Positions 28,450-37,931 of a stretch of 64,000 nucleotides of DNA are shown in pieces (position 1 is the stretch's first letter; the number at the start of each line of letters is the position of its first letter). The DNA lies in contig JAATGF010000152.1 in NCBI GenBank assembly GCA_015654795.1, positions 37,355 to 101,354 on the forward strand, in the 5' to 3' direction. The position numbers and the translations under genes are program-made. This stretch comes from Bacteroidales bacterium (lineage in GTDB: Bacteria; Bacteroidota; Bacteroidia; Bacteroidales; Prolixibacteraceae). The notes beneath the pieces are model-generated. The model did not search any database and was not told the DNA's origin. It was given only the letters and a program-made list of their open reading frames with translations.

Positions 28450-29443
28450 ACATTAAGAATGGATTATCGATCTTTTCACGTTTGCCGTTTAGCACCATTT
28501 CCGCCATACTTTTTCCCATTTGGGCAAAATCTGTGGAGATGGTCGTAATTCCTGAAGCCACAATTCCTTTGAGCGGGGCCTCGTTATAGGAAATAATTCC
28601 CATATCTGTGCCCAGAACCAGTTGTTTCTCAATTGAATAACGGACCAGAAATTCAAGATCGCGATCGTCGACAACAACAAATGCATCGCCTGGTTTTATT
28701 TCAAAGGATTTAATGTCGTTAACTACTTCAGAAATAATGGGATGCCGTTTGCAAAAATCACGGAATCCTGTTGCAATATCTTTATAGTGAGATTTCAGGT
28801 GACGAATGACAAGGACCATCCTTTGATATTTACTTACGAGGGGAGTATTCCTTTTCAGAATTCTATAAATATCACGTTCAAAGTCCTGACACACATATGG
28901 ATAAAGATCATTGTACTTTTTTCGGCCCTGATCGAGGATAAATACCTTGCTGGCAGGTAATTTACCGATTACAGAAAGCGCATCGGGTTGATCAATCGGC
29001 ATAATCACATATTCGGAATACTCGCCAACAGCGCCTTCGATAATGGTCTGAAACATCTTCAGGTTATTGTGGTGAAAAAAGATTTGCTCATTCCCATCCT
29101 TTTTCAGCGCCTCTTTAAATGAATCGTATAGCTCTTCCTTATAGGCAGTTAGCCGATCAAAAACAAGTAAGACCTTATGCTTGAAATCAGTATTTTCATT
29201 TTGAATATAATACCCTTTCCCAACTTGTGAGGTTATGATTCCTTTAGATTTCAATTCGTTATAAGCCATTAGAACCGTGTCCTGCGAAAGTCCGTATTGT
29301 TTGCAGAGTTGGTTAAGCGATGGAATTTTATCGCCTTTCTTTAACTCACCCGCTTTGATTTTCTGCTGGATGGCATCAATAATCTGCCGGTATTTAGGGA
29401 TCGGGAGATTGTCTTCAAACTGAATATCAATTGTTTTTCGCAT
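28430..29443 (-). CDS. GntR-family regulator with LacI-type sensor domain
   Basis: About 337 residues from ATG 29441-29443 (MRKTIDIQF). Winged helix-turn-helix at residues 12-75 (KYRQIIDAIQQKIKAGELK, SLNQLCKQYGLSQDTVLMAY, GKGYYI), then a periplasmic-binding-protein-like sensor domain (VLLVFDRLTAYKEELYDS ... GIISYNEAPLKGIVASGITT ... MGKSMAEMVL). This pairing is common in Bacteroidota sugar loci, where the sensor binds a sugar ligand. It heads the mannose locus and probably controls it. The frame upstream of the chosen ATG lacks family similarity. Confidence 0.87.
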   Translation of the reverse strand: MRKTIDIQFEDNLPIPKYRQIIDAIQQKIKAGELKKGDKIPSLNQLCKQYGLSQDTVLMAYNELKSKGIITSQVGKGYYIQNENTDFKHKVLLVFDRLTAYKEELYDSFKEALKKDGNEQIFFHHNNLKMFQTIIEGAVGEYSEYVIMPIDQPDALSVIGKLPASKVFILDQGRKKYNDLYPYVCQDFERDIYRILKRNTPLVSKYQRMVLVIRHLKSHYKDIATGFRDFCKRHPIISEVVNDIKSFEIKPGDAFVVVDDRDLEFLVRYSIEKQLVLGTDMGIISYNEAPLKGIVASGITTISTDFAQMGKSMAEMVLNGKREKIDNPFLMYGRHSF

Positions 29444-29488
29444 TTGCAAACCTCTGGGTAGTACTATGCAATAATAGTAAATATTTAG

Positions 29489-29507
29489 ATGCAATATATT
29501 AGTGCAT
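29489..29507. promoter_or_regulatory. Candidate operator palindrome upstream of the GntR gene
   Basis: ATGCA-(9)-TGCAT inverted repeat, ATGCAATATATTAGTGCAT, 46 bases before the regulator's ATG. A partial second half-site TATGCAATA lies at 29466-29474. Its place fits autoregulation; unproven. Confidence 0.4.
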
Positions 29508-29569
29508 TAAAATATATATTTAAATTTAGTTCCTTTGAAATTAAGTTTTATTTTACTTGCGTCAGTGTT

Positions 29570-30110
29570 GAAAACAGGGGTGCTGAAGCGAGAACGGCAG
29601 ATAGGGTGGTGAGGCGAAATGGCGGCATGTCATTAAGGTCATTGGTCAGGAAGACGTCATTGAAAATGTCATTATTGGCTTTGCCGTCATTAAAAAGTCA
29701 TTAAAAAAGTCATTGGCTTCGCCGTCATTGAAAAGGTCATTAAAAATCTTTGTCTGTGAATTCGATGCTGATATAAGACCTGACCCCAGACTCAGTAAGA
29801 ACCAAACATAGAGCAGGGAAATGGAATGATGGGGATAAAAGGCGATGGGGCGAGTCGAATCTTTGATAAACGAGGTATGGACCAAATAAGAACCAAACAT
29901 AGAGCAGACATAGAGCAGGTGCGAGGGAAATATGGAGCAAATCCATCGGGGCTATTTTGTTTCAATTACGAAAGGATATGTATTAAAAGTGCACTGTGCT
30001 TCGAAGGTCTACAAATCCCGTATTGGCAAAGGATGACATTTATTTCCATTACTTATAAGGAAGGCGGTGAGAAAATTTTGCTGAGTTGGGTTATTGCTAT
30101 GTTGAATAAA
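29570..30110. repeat. Interspersed element, copy C (inverse orientation)
   Basis: Opens with GGCGAAATGGCGG and GTCATT units (29620-29745, including GGCTTCGCCG), then the GCTCTATGTTTG core read on the minus strand (29805-29920), and ends with TATTAAAAGTGCACTGTGCT and GACATTTATTTCC-like sequence near 30050. The tail matches copy E. Chance frames run through it on both strands. Confidence 0.75.
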
Positions 30111-30485
30111 TAATGTAACATCATTGATTCTCTGTTTAAGTAATGCGAATCAATAGATGTTGTATTTCTGGCTTCAGATATTTGAACCTGAAAAGCTTTT
30201 TTTGCCACCAAATCTTCTGGTCACGAAAATTAACTAATGGCTGATATTTAATACTTTAACTTTAGTTGGCTATTGTGGTTATGTGAATTGGCGGCATTTT
30301 TTGTTTCGCTATTTTGAGGACGCTTCAATTACAGGAATACGTCATTTTGCCTTTTCGATTACTTGCTTGTTTGGTAAGGCAATATTATTTTGTGTTAATT
30401 AATTATTTTATGCAGATGCTTGATTTAATATGTTTTTTTCTGAACTTTATGGCTTAAACTTTACCCCTTTTATAACTTTTATATT
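30111..30485. other. Intergenic gap, no feature recognised
   Basis: About 375 bases, AT-rich, no coding frame and no clear hairpin or promoter seen. Confidence 0.5.
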
Positions 30486-30953
30486 ATGAAAAACTTTTTA
30501 TTTCTATTTGCTACATTATTGATTTCAGGGACTTTATCAGCACAGGGTGTTGATTTCTCAGGAAATTGGAAATTGAACAGTTCAAAAAGTAAATTGAACG
30601 AACAATACAGTATGGCTCCAAAAGAGTTAATTGTTGTGCAAAAAGACAATGATTTTAATTTGGAAAGGCACGTAAGTTTTCAGGATCAGGATTTTACGAT
30701 CAACGACAAATTAACCCTCGACGGGAAAGAATGCATCAATCCGGGATGGCAGGACATGCAAAAGAAATCGGTTGTAGTTTTATCCGAAGATAAAAATTCA
30801 CTAAAAGTTACGACTAAATTTCCCATGAACGATGGCGGTGAAATGACTGTCATTGAGGTTTATAAAATGGATGGTAGTAACCTGGTTATCGAATCCAGCG
30901 CTTCTTCATCTTTTGGCGATGTAGCAGAAACCATAGTTTTTGACAAACAATAG
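30486..30953 (+). CDS. Small secreted lipocalin-like protein
   Basis: 155 residues with a signal peptide (MKNFLFLFATLLISGTLSA). The mature part starts VDFSGNWKLNSSKSKL, a motif seen in small beta-barrel (lipocalin-like) exported proteins of Bacteroidota, and is predicted mostly beta. Function unknown. It is a single gene flanked by gaps. Confidence 0.7.
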   Translation: MKNFLFLFATLLISGTLSAQGVDFSGNWKLNSSKSKLNEQYSMAPKELIVVQKDNDFNLERHVSFQDQDFTINDKLTLDGKECINPGWQDMQKKSVVVLSEDKNSLKVTTKFPMNDGGEMTVIEVYKMDGSNLVIESSASSSFGDVAETIVFDKQ

Positions 30954-31269
30954 TTTTGTAAATATTCCCCACGTTTTTTATTTCTTATCAAACTGAATTG
31001 AGCAGTGAATCAGAAATTATTATCAGGATTCTTTATATTATGAAAAGGGTCTGGTAATAAACTATATAGGTCTTGGTTTATTTTATCTTCAAATCATATT
31101 TTAAATTAACTATTAAACTAAAATGAAAAGTCTGTATCGCATTCAATTGGCAATCATGGAATGGAAATTTTTCAGATTATAGCTTGATCAATTCACCCCT
31201 CTATGGTCGATTGTTTATTCTTTAGTCTTTACGTCTAAATCCTTTTCTGTGAAATTTTTCTGTTCTCTG
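30954..31269. other. Intergenic gap before the ribosomal promoter
   Basis: AT-rich, no gene seen. Ends at the rplU promoter. Confidence 0.5.
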
Positions 31270-31301
31270 TTTGGTATTATAGATGAGAATGTTTACTTTT
31301 G
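31270..31301 (+). promoter_or_regulatory. Bacteroidota-type promoter for rplU-rpmA
   Basis: TTTG (31270-31273), 20-base spacer, TACTTTTG (31294-31301): an excellent match to the TTTG-N19-21-TANNTTTG consensus. The start would be near 31308, leaving an untranslated leader of about 75 bases. Confidence 0.75.
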
Positions 31302-31383
31302 CACTCCAATTGTTCAGGTAGGCCCTAAAAGAGGAGATGTAGGTTTCCCGCCTTCCGGACCCAAATAAAAATAAATTGTAAGA

Positions 31384-31695
31384 ATGTACGCAATTGTAGA
31401 AATCGCCGGACAACAGTTTAAGGTTGAGAAAGAAAGAAAGGTTTACGTACACCGCCTTCCGCAGGATGAAGGAGCTGATGTAACTTTCGAAAAAGTATTA
31501 CTTATTGACAATGAAGGTGCTATCAGTATTGGTGCTCCTGTTGTTGAGGGTGCAAAAATCACTGCAACGGTGCTTAAGCATCTTAAGGGTGACAAAGTAA
31601 TCGTTTTCAAGAAAAAACGCCGTAAGGGTTACAAGAAGAAAAACGGTCACCGTCAATACCTGACACAAATTCAAATTACTGACATTTTAGCGTAA
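31384..31695 (+). CDS. rplU: 50S ribosomal protein L21
   Basis: 103 residues, beginning MYAIVEIAGQQFKVEKERKV and containing the L21 signature FKKKRRKGYKKKNGHRQ near the C-terminus, which contacts 23S rRNA. Followed 19 bases later by rpmA, the usual order. Confidence 0.97.
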   Translation: MYAIVEIAGQQFKVEKERKVYVHRLPQDEGADVTFEKVLLIDNEGAISIGAPVVEGAKITATVLKHLKGDKVIVFKKKRRKGYKKKNGHRQYLTQIQITDILA

Positions 31696-31714
31696 ATTTT
31701 AAAAAAGATTATCC

Positions 31715-31981
31715 ATGGCACATAAAAAAGGAGCGGGTAGTTCGAAGAACGGTCGCGAATCGGAAAGCAAACGCCTGGGCGTAAAGATTTATGGTGGACA
31801 AGCCGCTACCGCTGGTAATATTCTTATTCGTCAGCGCGGAACATCTCATCATCCCGGGGTAAATGTTGGAATGGGCAGAGATCATACGCTTTTTGCATTG
31901 ATTGATGGTACTGTTGAGTTCCAGAAGAAGAGAAATGATAAATCATACGTTTCTGTTCTGCCTTTCAAATCTGTAGAGTAA
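31715..31981 (+). CDS. rpmA: 50S ribosomal protein L27
   Basis: 88 residues, beginning [20 protein letters not shown] with the flexible basic N-terminus that reaches the peptidyl-transferase centre, and [22 protein letters not shown]. Second gene of the rplU-rpmA unit; a strong terminator follows. Confidence 0.97.
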   Translation: MAHKKGAGSSKNGRESESKRLGVKIYGGQAATAGNILIRQRGTSHHPGVNVGMGRDHTLFALIDGTVEFQKKRNDKSYVSVLPFKSVE

Positions 31982-32005
31982 ATCCGGATTTAGGAAAACG
32001 ATATT

Positions 32006-32050
32006 AATCTCCTGTTTTGTTACTGTTGTAACGAAACAGGAGATTTTTTA
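32006..32050 (+). terminator. Intrinsic terminator after rpmA
   Basis: AATCTCCTGTTTTGTTAC (32006-32023) pairs, with one mismatch, with GTAACGAAACAGGAGATT (32028-32045) over a TGTT loop; a T-tract (TTTTTT) follows. Confidence 0.9.
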
Positions 32051-32172
32051 TTTGTACTTTTGTTTCCCAAAATGGGTTGGCGATGAAACGAATTTGAGAA
32101 CTGCCCCTCAGTGAAATGGATTTATTATTTTTTCGTAAAGAACGCAAAGTAAAGAATTTGAGATTATTAGAT

Positions 32173-33450
32173 ATGTTGAATTTAAAATTTATACAGGAAA
32201 ATCCTGAACAGGTCATTGAGCGACTCGCTGTAAAGCGGTTCGATGCCCGTGCAATCGTTGAAAAGGTGATTGCTCTTTATAAAAGACGCAACGAGGTACA
32301 AATTGAGGCTGAAACCCAAAAGGCTGAAATGAATCAGCTATCGAAAGAGATTGGACAACTATTTAAAGAAGGGAAGACCTCGGAAGCCAATTCATCGAAA
32401 GAGAAGACCGTTGAACTAAAGGAGCAGATCAAGAATTTAGAAGGTGAGTTTGATGTCATTGATTCAGAACTCGCTCAACTACAGGTATTACTTCCAAATC
32501 TTCCTTCGCCACTGGTTCCGGTTGGCAGAGGAGCAGAGGATAATGTAATCGTTGCAACAGGGGGAGAAATGCCTGTTTTGCCCGAGGATGCTAAGCCACA
32601 CTGGGAGTTGGCCACTCAATATGATTTAATTGATTTTGAGCTTGGGGTAAAAATTGCAGGAGCAGGTTTCCCGGTTTACAAAGGTTATGGAGCTAGAATT
32701 CAGCGGGCGTTGATCAACTTTTTTCTCGATCAGGCACGCGAACATGGTTATCAGGAGGTTCAGCCGCCATACCTTGTGAACGAAGCTTCGGGGTTTGGTA
32801 CAGGACAACTTCCCGATAAAGAGGGGCAAATGTACCACGACAAAACTGACAATCTCTATTTGATTCCTACAGCCGAAGTCCCGGTTACAAATATTTTCCG
32901 CGATGTGATTGTTGAAGCAAAAGATCTGCCGATCAAGACAACTGCTTATTCAGCTTGTTTTCGCAGAGAGGCTGGCTCGTATGGCAAAGATGTGCGTGGT
33001 TTGAATCGCTTACACCAGTTCGATAAAGTAGAGATCGTTCAGGTCGCCCATCCCGATAAATCGTATGAATCGTTGACTGATATGGTTGCATATGTACAGA
33101 CACTTGTCGAAAAACTGGAATTACCTTATCGTATTTTACGTCTGTGTGGTGGCGACATGGGATTCACTTCTGCGCTTACTTATGACTTCGAAGTTTGGTC
33201 AGCAGCACAGGAGCGGTGGTTGGAGGTATCATCAGTTTCAAACTTTGAGTCTTTTCAGGCTACGCGGTTAAAACTTCGCTTTCGCGAAGAGGGGCGTGCC
33301 AAGCCACAGATTGCTCATACCTTAAATGGCAGTGCTTTGGCGTTGCCTCGAATAGTGGCTGCAATTCTCGAGAATTATCAGACTCCTGATGGGATTCGTG
33401 TTCCCAAAGTTCTTATTCCGTATTTAGGGGGGTGTGAAATAATCAGATAA
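32173..33450 (+). CDS. serS: Seryl-tRNA synthetase
   Basis: About 425 residues from ATG 32173 (MLNLKFIQENPEQVIERLA), the normal start of the family; an ATG 57 bases earlier would add an atypical leader. N-terminal long coiled-coil arm (residues 28-100) that grips the tRNA long variable arm, then the class II core: motif 2 FRREAGSYGKDVRGLNRLHQ and motif 3 NGSALALPRIVAAILENYQ. It charges tRNA-Ser and tRNA-Sec with serine. A TACTTTTG -7-like box lies at 32055-32062. Confidence 0.96.
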   Translation: MLNLKFIQENPEQVIERLAVKRFDARAIVEKVIALYKRRNEVQIEAETQKAEMNQLSKEIGQLFKEGKTSEANSSKEKTVELKEQIKNLEGEFDVIDSELAQLQVLLPNLPSPLVPVGRGAEDNVIVATGGEMPVLPEDAKPHWELATQYDLIDFELGVKIAGAGFPVYKGYGARIQRALINFFLDQAREHGYQEVQPPYLVNEASGFGTGQLPDKEGQMYHDKTDNLYLIPTAEVPVTNIFRDVIVEAKDLPIKTTAYSACFRREAGSYGKDVRGLNRLHQFDKVEIVQVAHPDKSYESLTDMVAYVQTLVEKLELPYRILRLCGGDMGFTSALTYDFEVWSAAQERWLEVSSVSNFESFQATRLKLRFREEGRAKPQIAHTLNGSALALPRIVAAILENYQTPDGIRVPKVLIPYLGGCEIIR

Positions 33451-33469
33451 ACAGATTTTTTTCTGTGTG

Positions 33470-33504
33470 AAGAGCCGGTTTCGATTGAAACCGGCTCTTT
33501 TTTT
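33470..33504 (+). terminator. Intrinsic terminator after serS
   Basis: AAGAGCCGGTTTC (33470-33482) pairs with GAAACCGGCTCTT (33487-33499), 13-bp perfect stem, GATT loop, seven Ts. Confidence 0.95.
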
Positions 33505-33697
33505 AACACTTGTTAATAATTTAATATAAATCTAAAATGCGATATATTGCAGTATTCCAGTTGGATATGTTGTTTGCCAAAATAAATATTTGACTTTTCT
33601 AGTGCGATCAATAAATTGGCAGGATAAATATTCTAAAAGGTGATTATTTTTGCCGTGTTTTCTTCAAAAAAATAGATAGAATAATTGATTAGTCTTT

Positions 33698-35653
33698 ATG
33701 AATAAACAACATACCGGAATTGGTAAAGTTACCACAGCTGGCTTAATCATCACATTAGGTATTGTATTTGGTGATCTGGGAACAAGTCCTCTTTATACCA
33801 TAAAGGCAGTCATCAATGCTTCTACCGTATATAACGAATTTCTAATTTTTGGGGCGCTCTCGTGCATATTCTGGACCCTTACCCTGCAAACTACAGTTAA
33901 GTATGTAATTATTACGCTTCGGGCTGATAATCACGGCGAAGGAGGTATTTTTGCACTCTTTGCACTTATCCGACGAAAAAACAATTGGGTGGCCATATTT
34001 ACAATGATCGGTGGAAGTGCTTTATTAGCTGATGGTGTAATTACCCCTGCTATTACAGTTACATCTGCTGTTGAAGGTTTACGATTGATTTATCCCAATA
34101 TTCTGGTTGTTCCTGTGGTGATTTCAATCTTATCCGGTCTTTTCTTTTTCCAGCAGTTTGGAACAGGATTTATGGGAAAAGCTTTTGGCCCTGTGATGTT
34201 GATTTGGTTTTCGATGCTTGCAATATTAGGAATGAATTTTTTGATTCAGGATTCAAGCGTTTTGGCTGCACTCAATCCAATGTATGCAATAAGGTTTATA
34301 AGCACATTCCCGAACGCTGTTGTGCTTTTGGGGGCGGTTTTCCTCGCAACAACGGGTGCAGAAGCATTATATTCTGATCTTGGTCATTGCGGAATTAAAA
34401 ACATCCGTATTTCGTGGGTGTTTGTGAAAATTACTTTGCTTATCAACTATTTCGGACAAGGCGCTTATCTGATTCACCATCTCGACACCATAACCAGCGC
34501 CAATCCGTTCTATGTAATTATGCCTCAATGGTTTATTCTTCCAGGGGTACTTATTGCAACGGCAGCTTCGATAATTGCCAGCCAGGCATTAATAAGTGGT
34601 TCGTATACAATTATCAGTGAGGCGGTCTCGCTGAATATCTGGCCCAAAGTCAGAATTTCGTATCCGACCGATATTAAAGGACAGGTTTATATTCCATTTG
34701 TGAACTGGTTTCTTTGGATCGCCTGCACCTTTGTAGTGATCTATTTTGGAGAATCGTCGAGAATGGAAGCTGCTTACGGTCTCTCTATCACTATCACTAT
34801 GATTATGACTACATTGCTGCTGTCGTTCCATTTGCGACTACGCAGGATGAATCCTTTTCTTATTTCCCTTATGCTGATTGTATTTCTGTCAATAGAAGGG
34901 ACGTTCCTATATGCCAATCTCCATAAATTTACAAACGGCGGGTGGTTAACGATTGCCCTGGCGATTGTTTTCTTTACGGTCATGTATGGTTGGTATTTTG
35001 GCAGGAAGATCAAGAACCAATATATCAGCTTTGTGAATTTTAAAAGTGATCCGGATATCTTTAAGGCGCTCAGTAGTGATACTTCTGTTCCGAAAATAGC
35101 TACTAACCTGGTTTACATCACTAAAGCAAACCGGGTTGACCAGATTGAGTCGAAAATTATGTATTCAATTTTCAATAAGCATCCCAAAAGGGCAGCTACT
35201 TATTGGTTTCTCCATATCGACAGTCTTGAAACTCCCAATACTTTTGAGTATGTGGTTCATCATATGATACCTGGAGTGCTGATTAAAGTTGATTTCAGAT
35301 TGGGTTTTAAAATCGAACGCAAAATTAATCTGTATTTTAAAGAAGTGATTGAAGATCTCGTGAAGAGTGGAGAAATCAGTATGGTCAGTCAGTACGAATC
35401 GCTTAAGGCTCATTCCATACCTGCTGATTTTCTTTATATTAACCTTGACAGGGTCCTTATTAGTGATTACAAGTTGCCACCGCTCAAGATTTTTATTATG
35501 ACACTTCATAACTTTGTCCGAAGGTTAAGTATTAATGATGTGAAGGCACTTGGGTTGGATTCGTCGAATGTGATTGAGGAGAAAGTTCCTATTGTAATTG
35601 ATCAGCAGATCAAAAAGAGAATTGTAAGGGTTAATAAGGATTTCCCAATTTAA
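33698..35653 (+). CDS. kup: KUP-family potassium uptake protein
   Basis: 651 residues with about 12 membrane helices in the first 430 and a cytoplasmic C-terminal domain. Family signature ITLGIVFGDLGTSPLYTI at the N-terminus, DNHGEGGIFALFALIRR in the first loop, and TTGAEALYSDLGHCG in the middle. It takes up K+ with protons. Single gene, 247 bases after serS and separated from it by a terminator. Confidence 0.93.
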   Translation: MNKQHTGIGKVTTAGLIITLGIVFGDLGTSPLYTIKAVINASTVYNEFLIFGALSCIFWTLTLQTTVKYVIITLRADNHGEGGIFALFALIRRKNNWVAIFTMIGGSALLADGVITPAITVTSAVEGLRLIYPNILVVPVVISILSGLFFFQQFGTGFMGKAFGPVMLIWFSMLAILGMNFLIQDSSVLAALNPMYAIRFISTFPNAVVLLGAVFLATTGAEALYSDLGHCGIKNIRISWVFVKITLLINYFGQGAYLIHHLDTITSANPFYVIMPQWFILPGVLIATAASIIASQALISGSYTIISEAVSLNIWPKVRISYPTDIKGQVYIPFVNWFLWIACTFVVIYFGESSRMEAAYGLSITITMIMTTLLLSFHLRLRRMNPFLISLMLIVFLSIEGTFLYANLHKFTNGGWLTIALAIVFFTVMYGWYFGRKIKNQYISFVNFKSDPDIFKALSSDTSVPKIATNLVYITKANRVDQIESKIMYSIFNKHPKRAATYWFLHIDSLETPNTFEYVVHHMIPGVLIKVDFRLGFKIERKINLYFKEVIEDLVKSGEISMVSQYESLKAHSIPADFLYINLDRVLISDYKLPPLKIFIMTLHNFVRRLSINDVKALGLDSSNVIEEKVPIVIDQQIKKRIVRVNKDFPI

Positions 35654-35766
35654 ATAATAGTTATATTGCGTCATATATTTTCGGGGCTAACAATACAATA
35701 AACATTTGGAGTTTATGGTTGTTTATGCAGATAGTTTGAAAAGTGTTATTTATCAATCTGCATGCA

Positions 35767-36339
35767 ATGGTTTCGACAAATCTTTATGATCATAGTCCAT
35801 CAAAAAATGCCTTGCCAGACGAGACTTTTGTGATTCTCGTAGATGAAAGGGATAATGAAATTGGAATTATGGAGAAGATGGAGGCTCACCGGAAGGCCCT
35901 CCTTCATAGAGCAGTGTCTGTTTTTATTGTTAATTCGCAGGGTGATTGGATTTTACAACGCAGGGCTTTCAGCAAGTACCATTCCAACGGATTATGGACC
36001 AACACTTGTTGCAGTCATCCAAATCCTGGTGAATCATCCCTCGAAGCTGCCAACAGAAGATTGACAGAAGAGATGGGAATCGATTGTCCACTTAAAGAAA
36101 TATTCACCTTTATTTATAAAGAACCCCTTGATAATGAGTTGACAGAGCATGAGTTGGACCATGTTTTCGTGGGTATTTCGGATGAATTTCCCAAATTAAA
36201 CAAGGATGAGGTGATGGAATGTAAAATATTGTCGTATAGTGAAATATCTAAGGATATGATTTCCAGTCCTGATTTATATACGGTTTGGTTCCGAAAGCTA
36301 TTTGTGCGGGTTGGTAAATATGTGTCAGATAATTGTTAG
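35767..36339 (+). CDS. idi: Isopentenyl-diphosphate delta-isomerase, type 1
   Basis: About 190 residues from ATG 35767; a GTG at 35743 is an alternative. Nudix-fold enzyme that isomerises IPP to DMAPP. Active-site Cys in NGLWTNTCCSHPNPGE, Nudix-like box EAANRRLTEEMGIDC and catalytic Glu in LTEHELDHVF. The gene ends just before repeat copy D; the carotenoid-biosynthesis membrane protein beyond that repeat would use isoprenoid precursors, so a functional link is plausible. Confidence 0.93.
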   Translation: MVSTNLYDHSPSKNALPDETFVILVDERDNEIGIMEKMEAHRKALLHRAVSVFIVNSQGDWILQRRAFSKYHSNGLWTNTCCSHPNPGESSLEAANRRLTEEMGIDCPLKEIFTFIYKEPLDNELTEHELDHVFVGISDEFPKLNKDEVMECKILSYSEISKDMISSPDLYTVWFRKLFVRVGKYVSDNC

Positions 36340-36364
36340 ATCATAGTACGAAATCAGCCAGGTA

Positions 36365-36870
36365 AATACAAAGATAAGATAGTCATTAAAAAGGTCATTG
36401 GCTTTGCTGTCATTGAAAGGTCATTAAAATAGTCATTGAAAAGGTCATTATTGGCTTCGCCGTCATTGAAAAGGTCATTAAAATAGTCATTGAAAAGGTC
36501 ATTGGCTTCGCCGTCATTGAAAGGTCATTAAAATAGTCATTGAAAAGGTCATTATTGGCTTTGCCGTCATTGAAAGGTCATTGAAAATCTTTGTCTATGA
36601 ATTCGATGCTGATATAAGACCTGACACCAGACTCGATATGGAGCAAACATAGAGCAAGGAAATGGAATGATGGGGAGAAAAGGCGATGGGGCGAGCCATT
36701 AAAGAATCTTTGATAAACGAGGTATGGACCAAATAAGAACCAAACATAGAGCAGGTATAGAGCAAACATAGAGCGGATATAGAGCAGGTACGAGGGGAAT
36801 AGGAAGCAAATCCATCCGGGCTGTTTGTTTCAATTACGATAGAATATGTATTAACTGTGTGTGCTTCATC
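36365..36870. repeat. Interspersed element, copy D (longest GTCATT array)
   Basis: 36380-36595 holds about 16 GTCATT units with spacers GAAAAG, AAAATA and TGGCTTCGCCG (a GGC-TTC-GCC mini-hairpin), arranged as a higher-order repeat of roughly 65 bases. 36600-36830 is the GCTCTATGTTTG core on the minus strand, ending with TATTAACTGTGTGTGCTTC. Close to copy B in inverse orientation. Confidence 0.8.
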
Positions 36871-36889
36871 TGTATATAATTTGTTTTTT

Positions 36890-36910
36890 TAATCCCGCAT
36901 GGGCGGGAGA
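36890..36910. other. Small GC-rich hairpin
   Basis: TCCCGC-ATGG-GCGGGA, six-bp stem, in an AT-rich gap between copy D and the carotenoid gene. Could be a solitary REP-like unit. The rest of 36871-37247 holds only a dubious 64-codon frame. Confidence 0.3.
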
Positions 36911-37247
36911 TGGAATCGAAGATCAGCGAAGCTAATGGCCAGAAGTAAATATTCATTCCGATTTGTGATTCTGAATCATGGCTATTTCATTGTTACGAGT
37001 TAACCGGTTTTATCTTACTTTTATGGTAATTATTGTTCCGTTCTTTTTTGTGAATTCTGCGCTTACCTTGAGTTTTATTCGTGCAGGCGTTGTTGGGTAC
37101 AATAATTCTGAAAGTCCCGGAATTCGGATACTTTTGATTCCGATGAGGATGTCTGTTATTTATTTCGTTTAATTTTATTAATTTATTAATAACTAAATCA
37201 ATAGGGCGTTTTTGCTAAGGGACCGTTAATTGCAAATCTATTCGAAT

Positions 37248-37904
37248 ATGGAAAGAATGTCAAAATATTTGTTTCGGCAAAAGTTGAAAACAATTTTATT
37301 ATTTATTGTGTTTTACACTGTTGGAGTTGCAGGATTAGGACTCCCGCTCACTCAGCGTGTTTTTATTATCCTCACCCCATTTGCGCTTCTTCTGAGTTTT
37401 ATTGCTATTTTACTATTTCATAAGTCGTTACATAGCAGAAATACACGATTCGTTTTTTTTACGATTATAATTGTCAGTTATCTTGTTGAAGCAGTAGGAG
37501 TTAATTCGCAATTGTTATTTGGAAAATATCTTTATGGCGGTGGATTGGGGTTTAAGGTGTTCGATGCACCATTAATGATTGGGATTAACTGGGCAATGCT
37601 TGTGTATTGCAGTGCATCGATAATGGAACGGGTTAAGATTGCGGTAGTTCTGCAAGTTATTTTTGCTTCAGTTTTAATGGTTATTTATGATGTTGCATTA
37701 GAGCAAGTTGCGCCGTTTCTTGATATGTGGTACTGGAATGGTAATTCAGTCCCGCTTCAAAATTACGTGGTGTGGTTTGTCCTGGCACTTATTTTTCATG
37801 GACTTGTAAAATGGAAAAAAGTCAAGACAATAAATCCATTGGCGTCGGCCGTTTTTATTTGCCAGTTCCTCTTTTTTCTTTCTATTCTATTATTTATCAA
37901 ATAA
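37248..37904 (+). CDS. Carotenoid-biosynthesis-type membrane protein (DUF422/PF04240)
   Basis: About 218 residues from ATG 37248 (a second ATG at 37257 is possible) with six to seven membrane helices. The conserved core FGKYLYGGGLGFKVFDAPLM followed by GINWAMLVY, and DVALEQVAPFLDMWYW with VPLQNYVVW, are the marks of the family that includes bisanhydrobacterioruberin hydratase (CruF). Likely a carotenoid-modifying enzyme in the membrane. The stop is 27 bases before the next gene, so they may be cotranscribed. Confidence 0.82.
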   Translation: MERMSKYLFRQKLKTILLFIVFYTVGVAGLGLPLTQRVFIILTPFALLLSFIAILLFHKSLHSRNTRFVFFTIIIVSYLVEAVGVNSQLLFGKYLYGGGLGFKVFDAPLMIGINWAMLVYCSASIMERVKIAVVLQVIFASVLMVIYDVALEQVAPFLDMWYWNGNSVPLQNYVVWFVLALIFHGLVKWKKVKTINPLASAVFICQFLFFLSILLFIK

Positions 37905-37931
37905 ATACAATTACTGATATCAATTGAAAGA

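Noticed and set aside
36380..36595. GTCATT array as a CRISPR
   Set aside because: Units are only 6-17 bases, spacers are themselves repeated, and no cas genes are present.
36978..37172. 64-codon hydrophobic frame before the carotenoid gene
   Set aside because: No family pattern, no promoter, and lies in repeat-bordered gap; could be a small membrane protein but there is no support.
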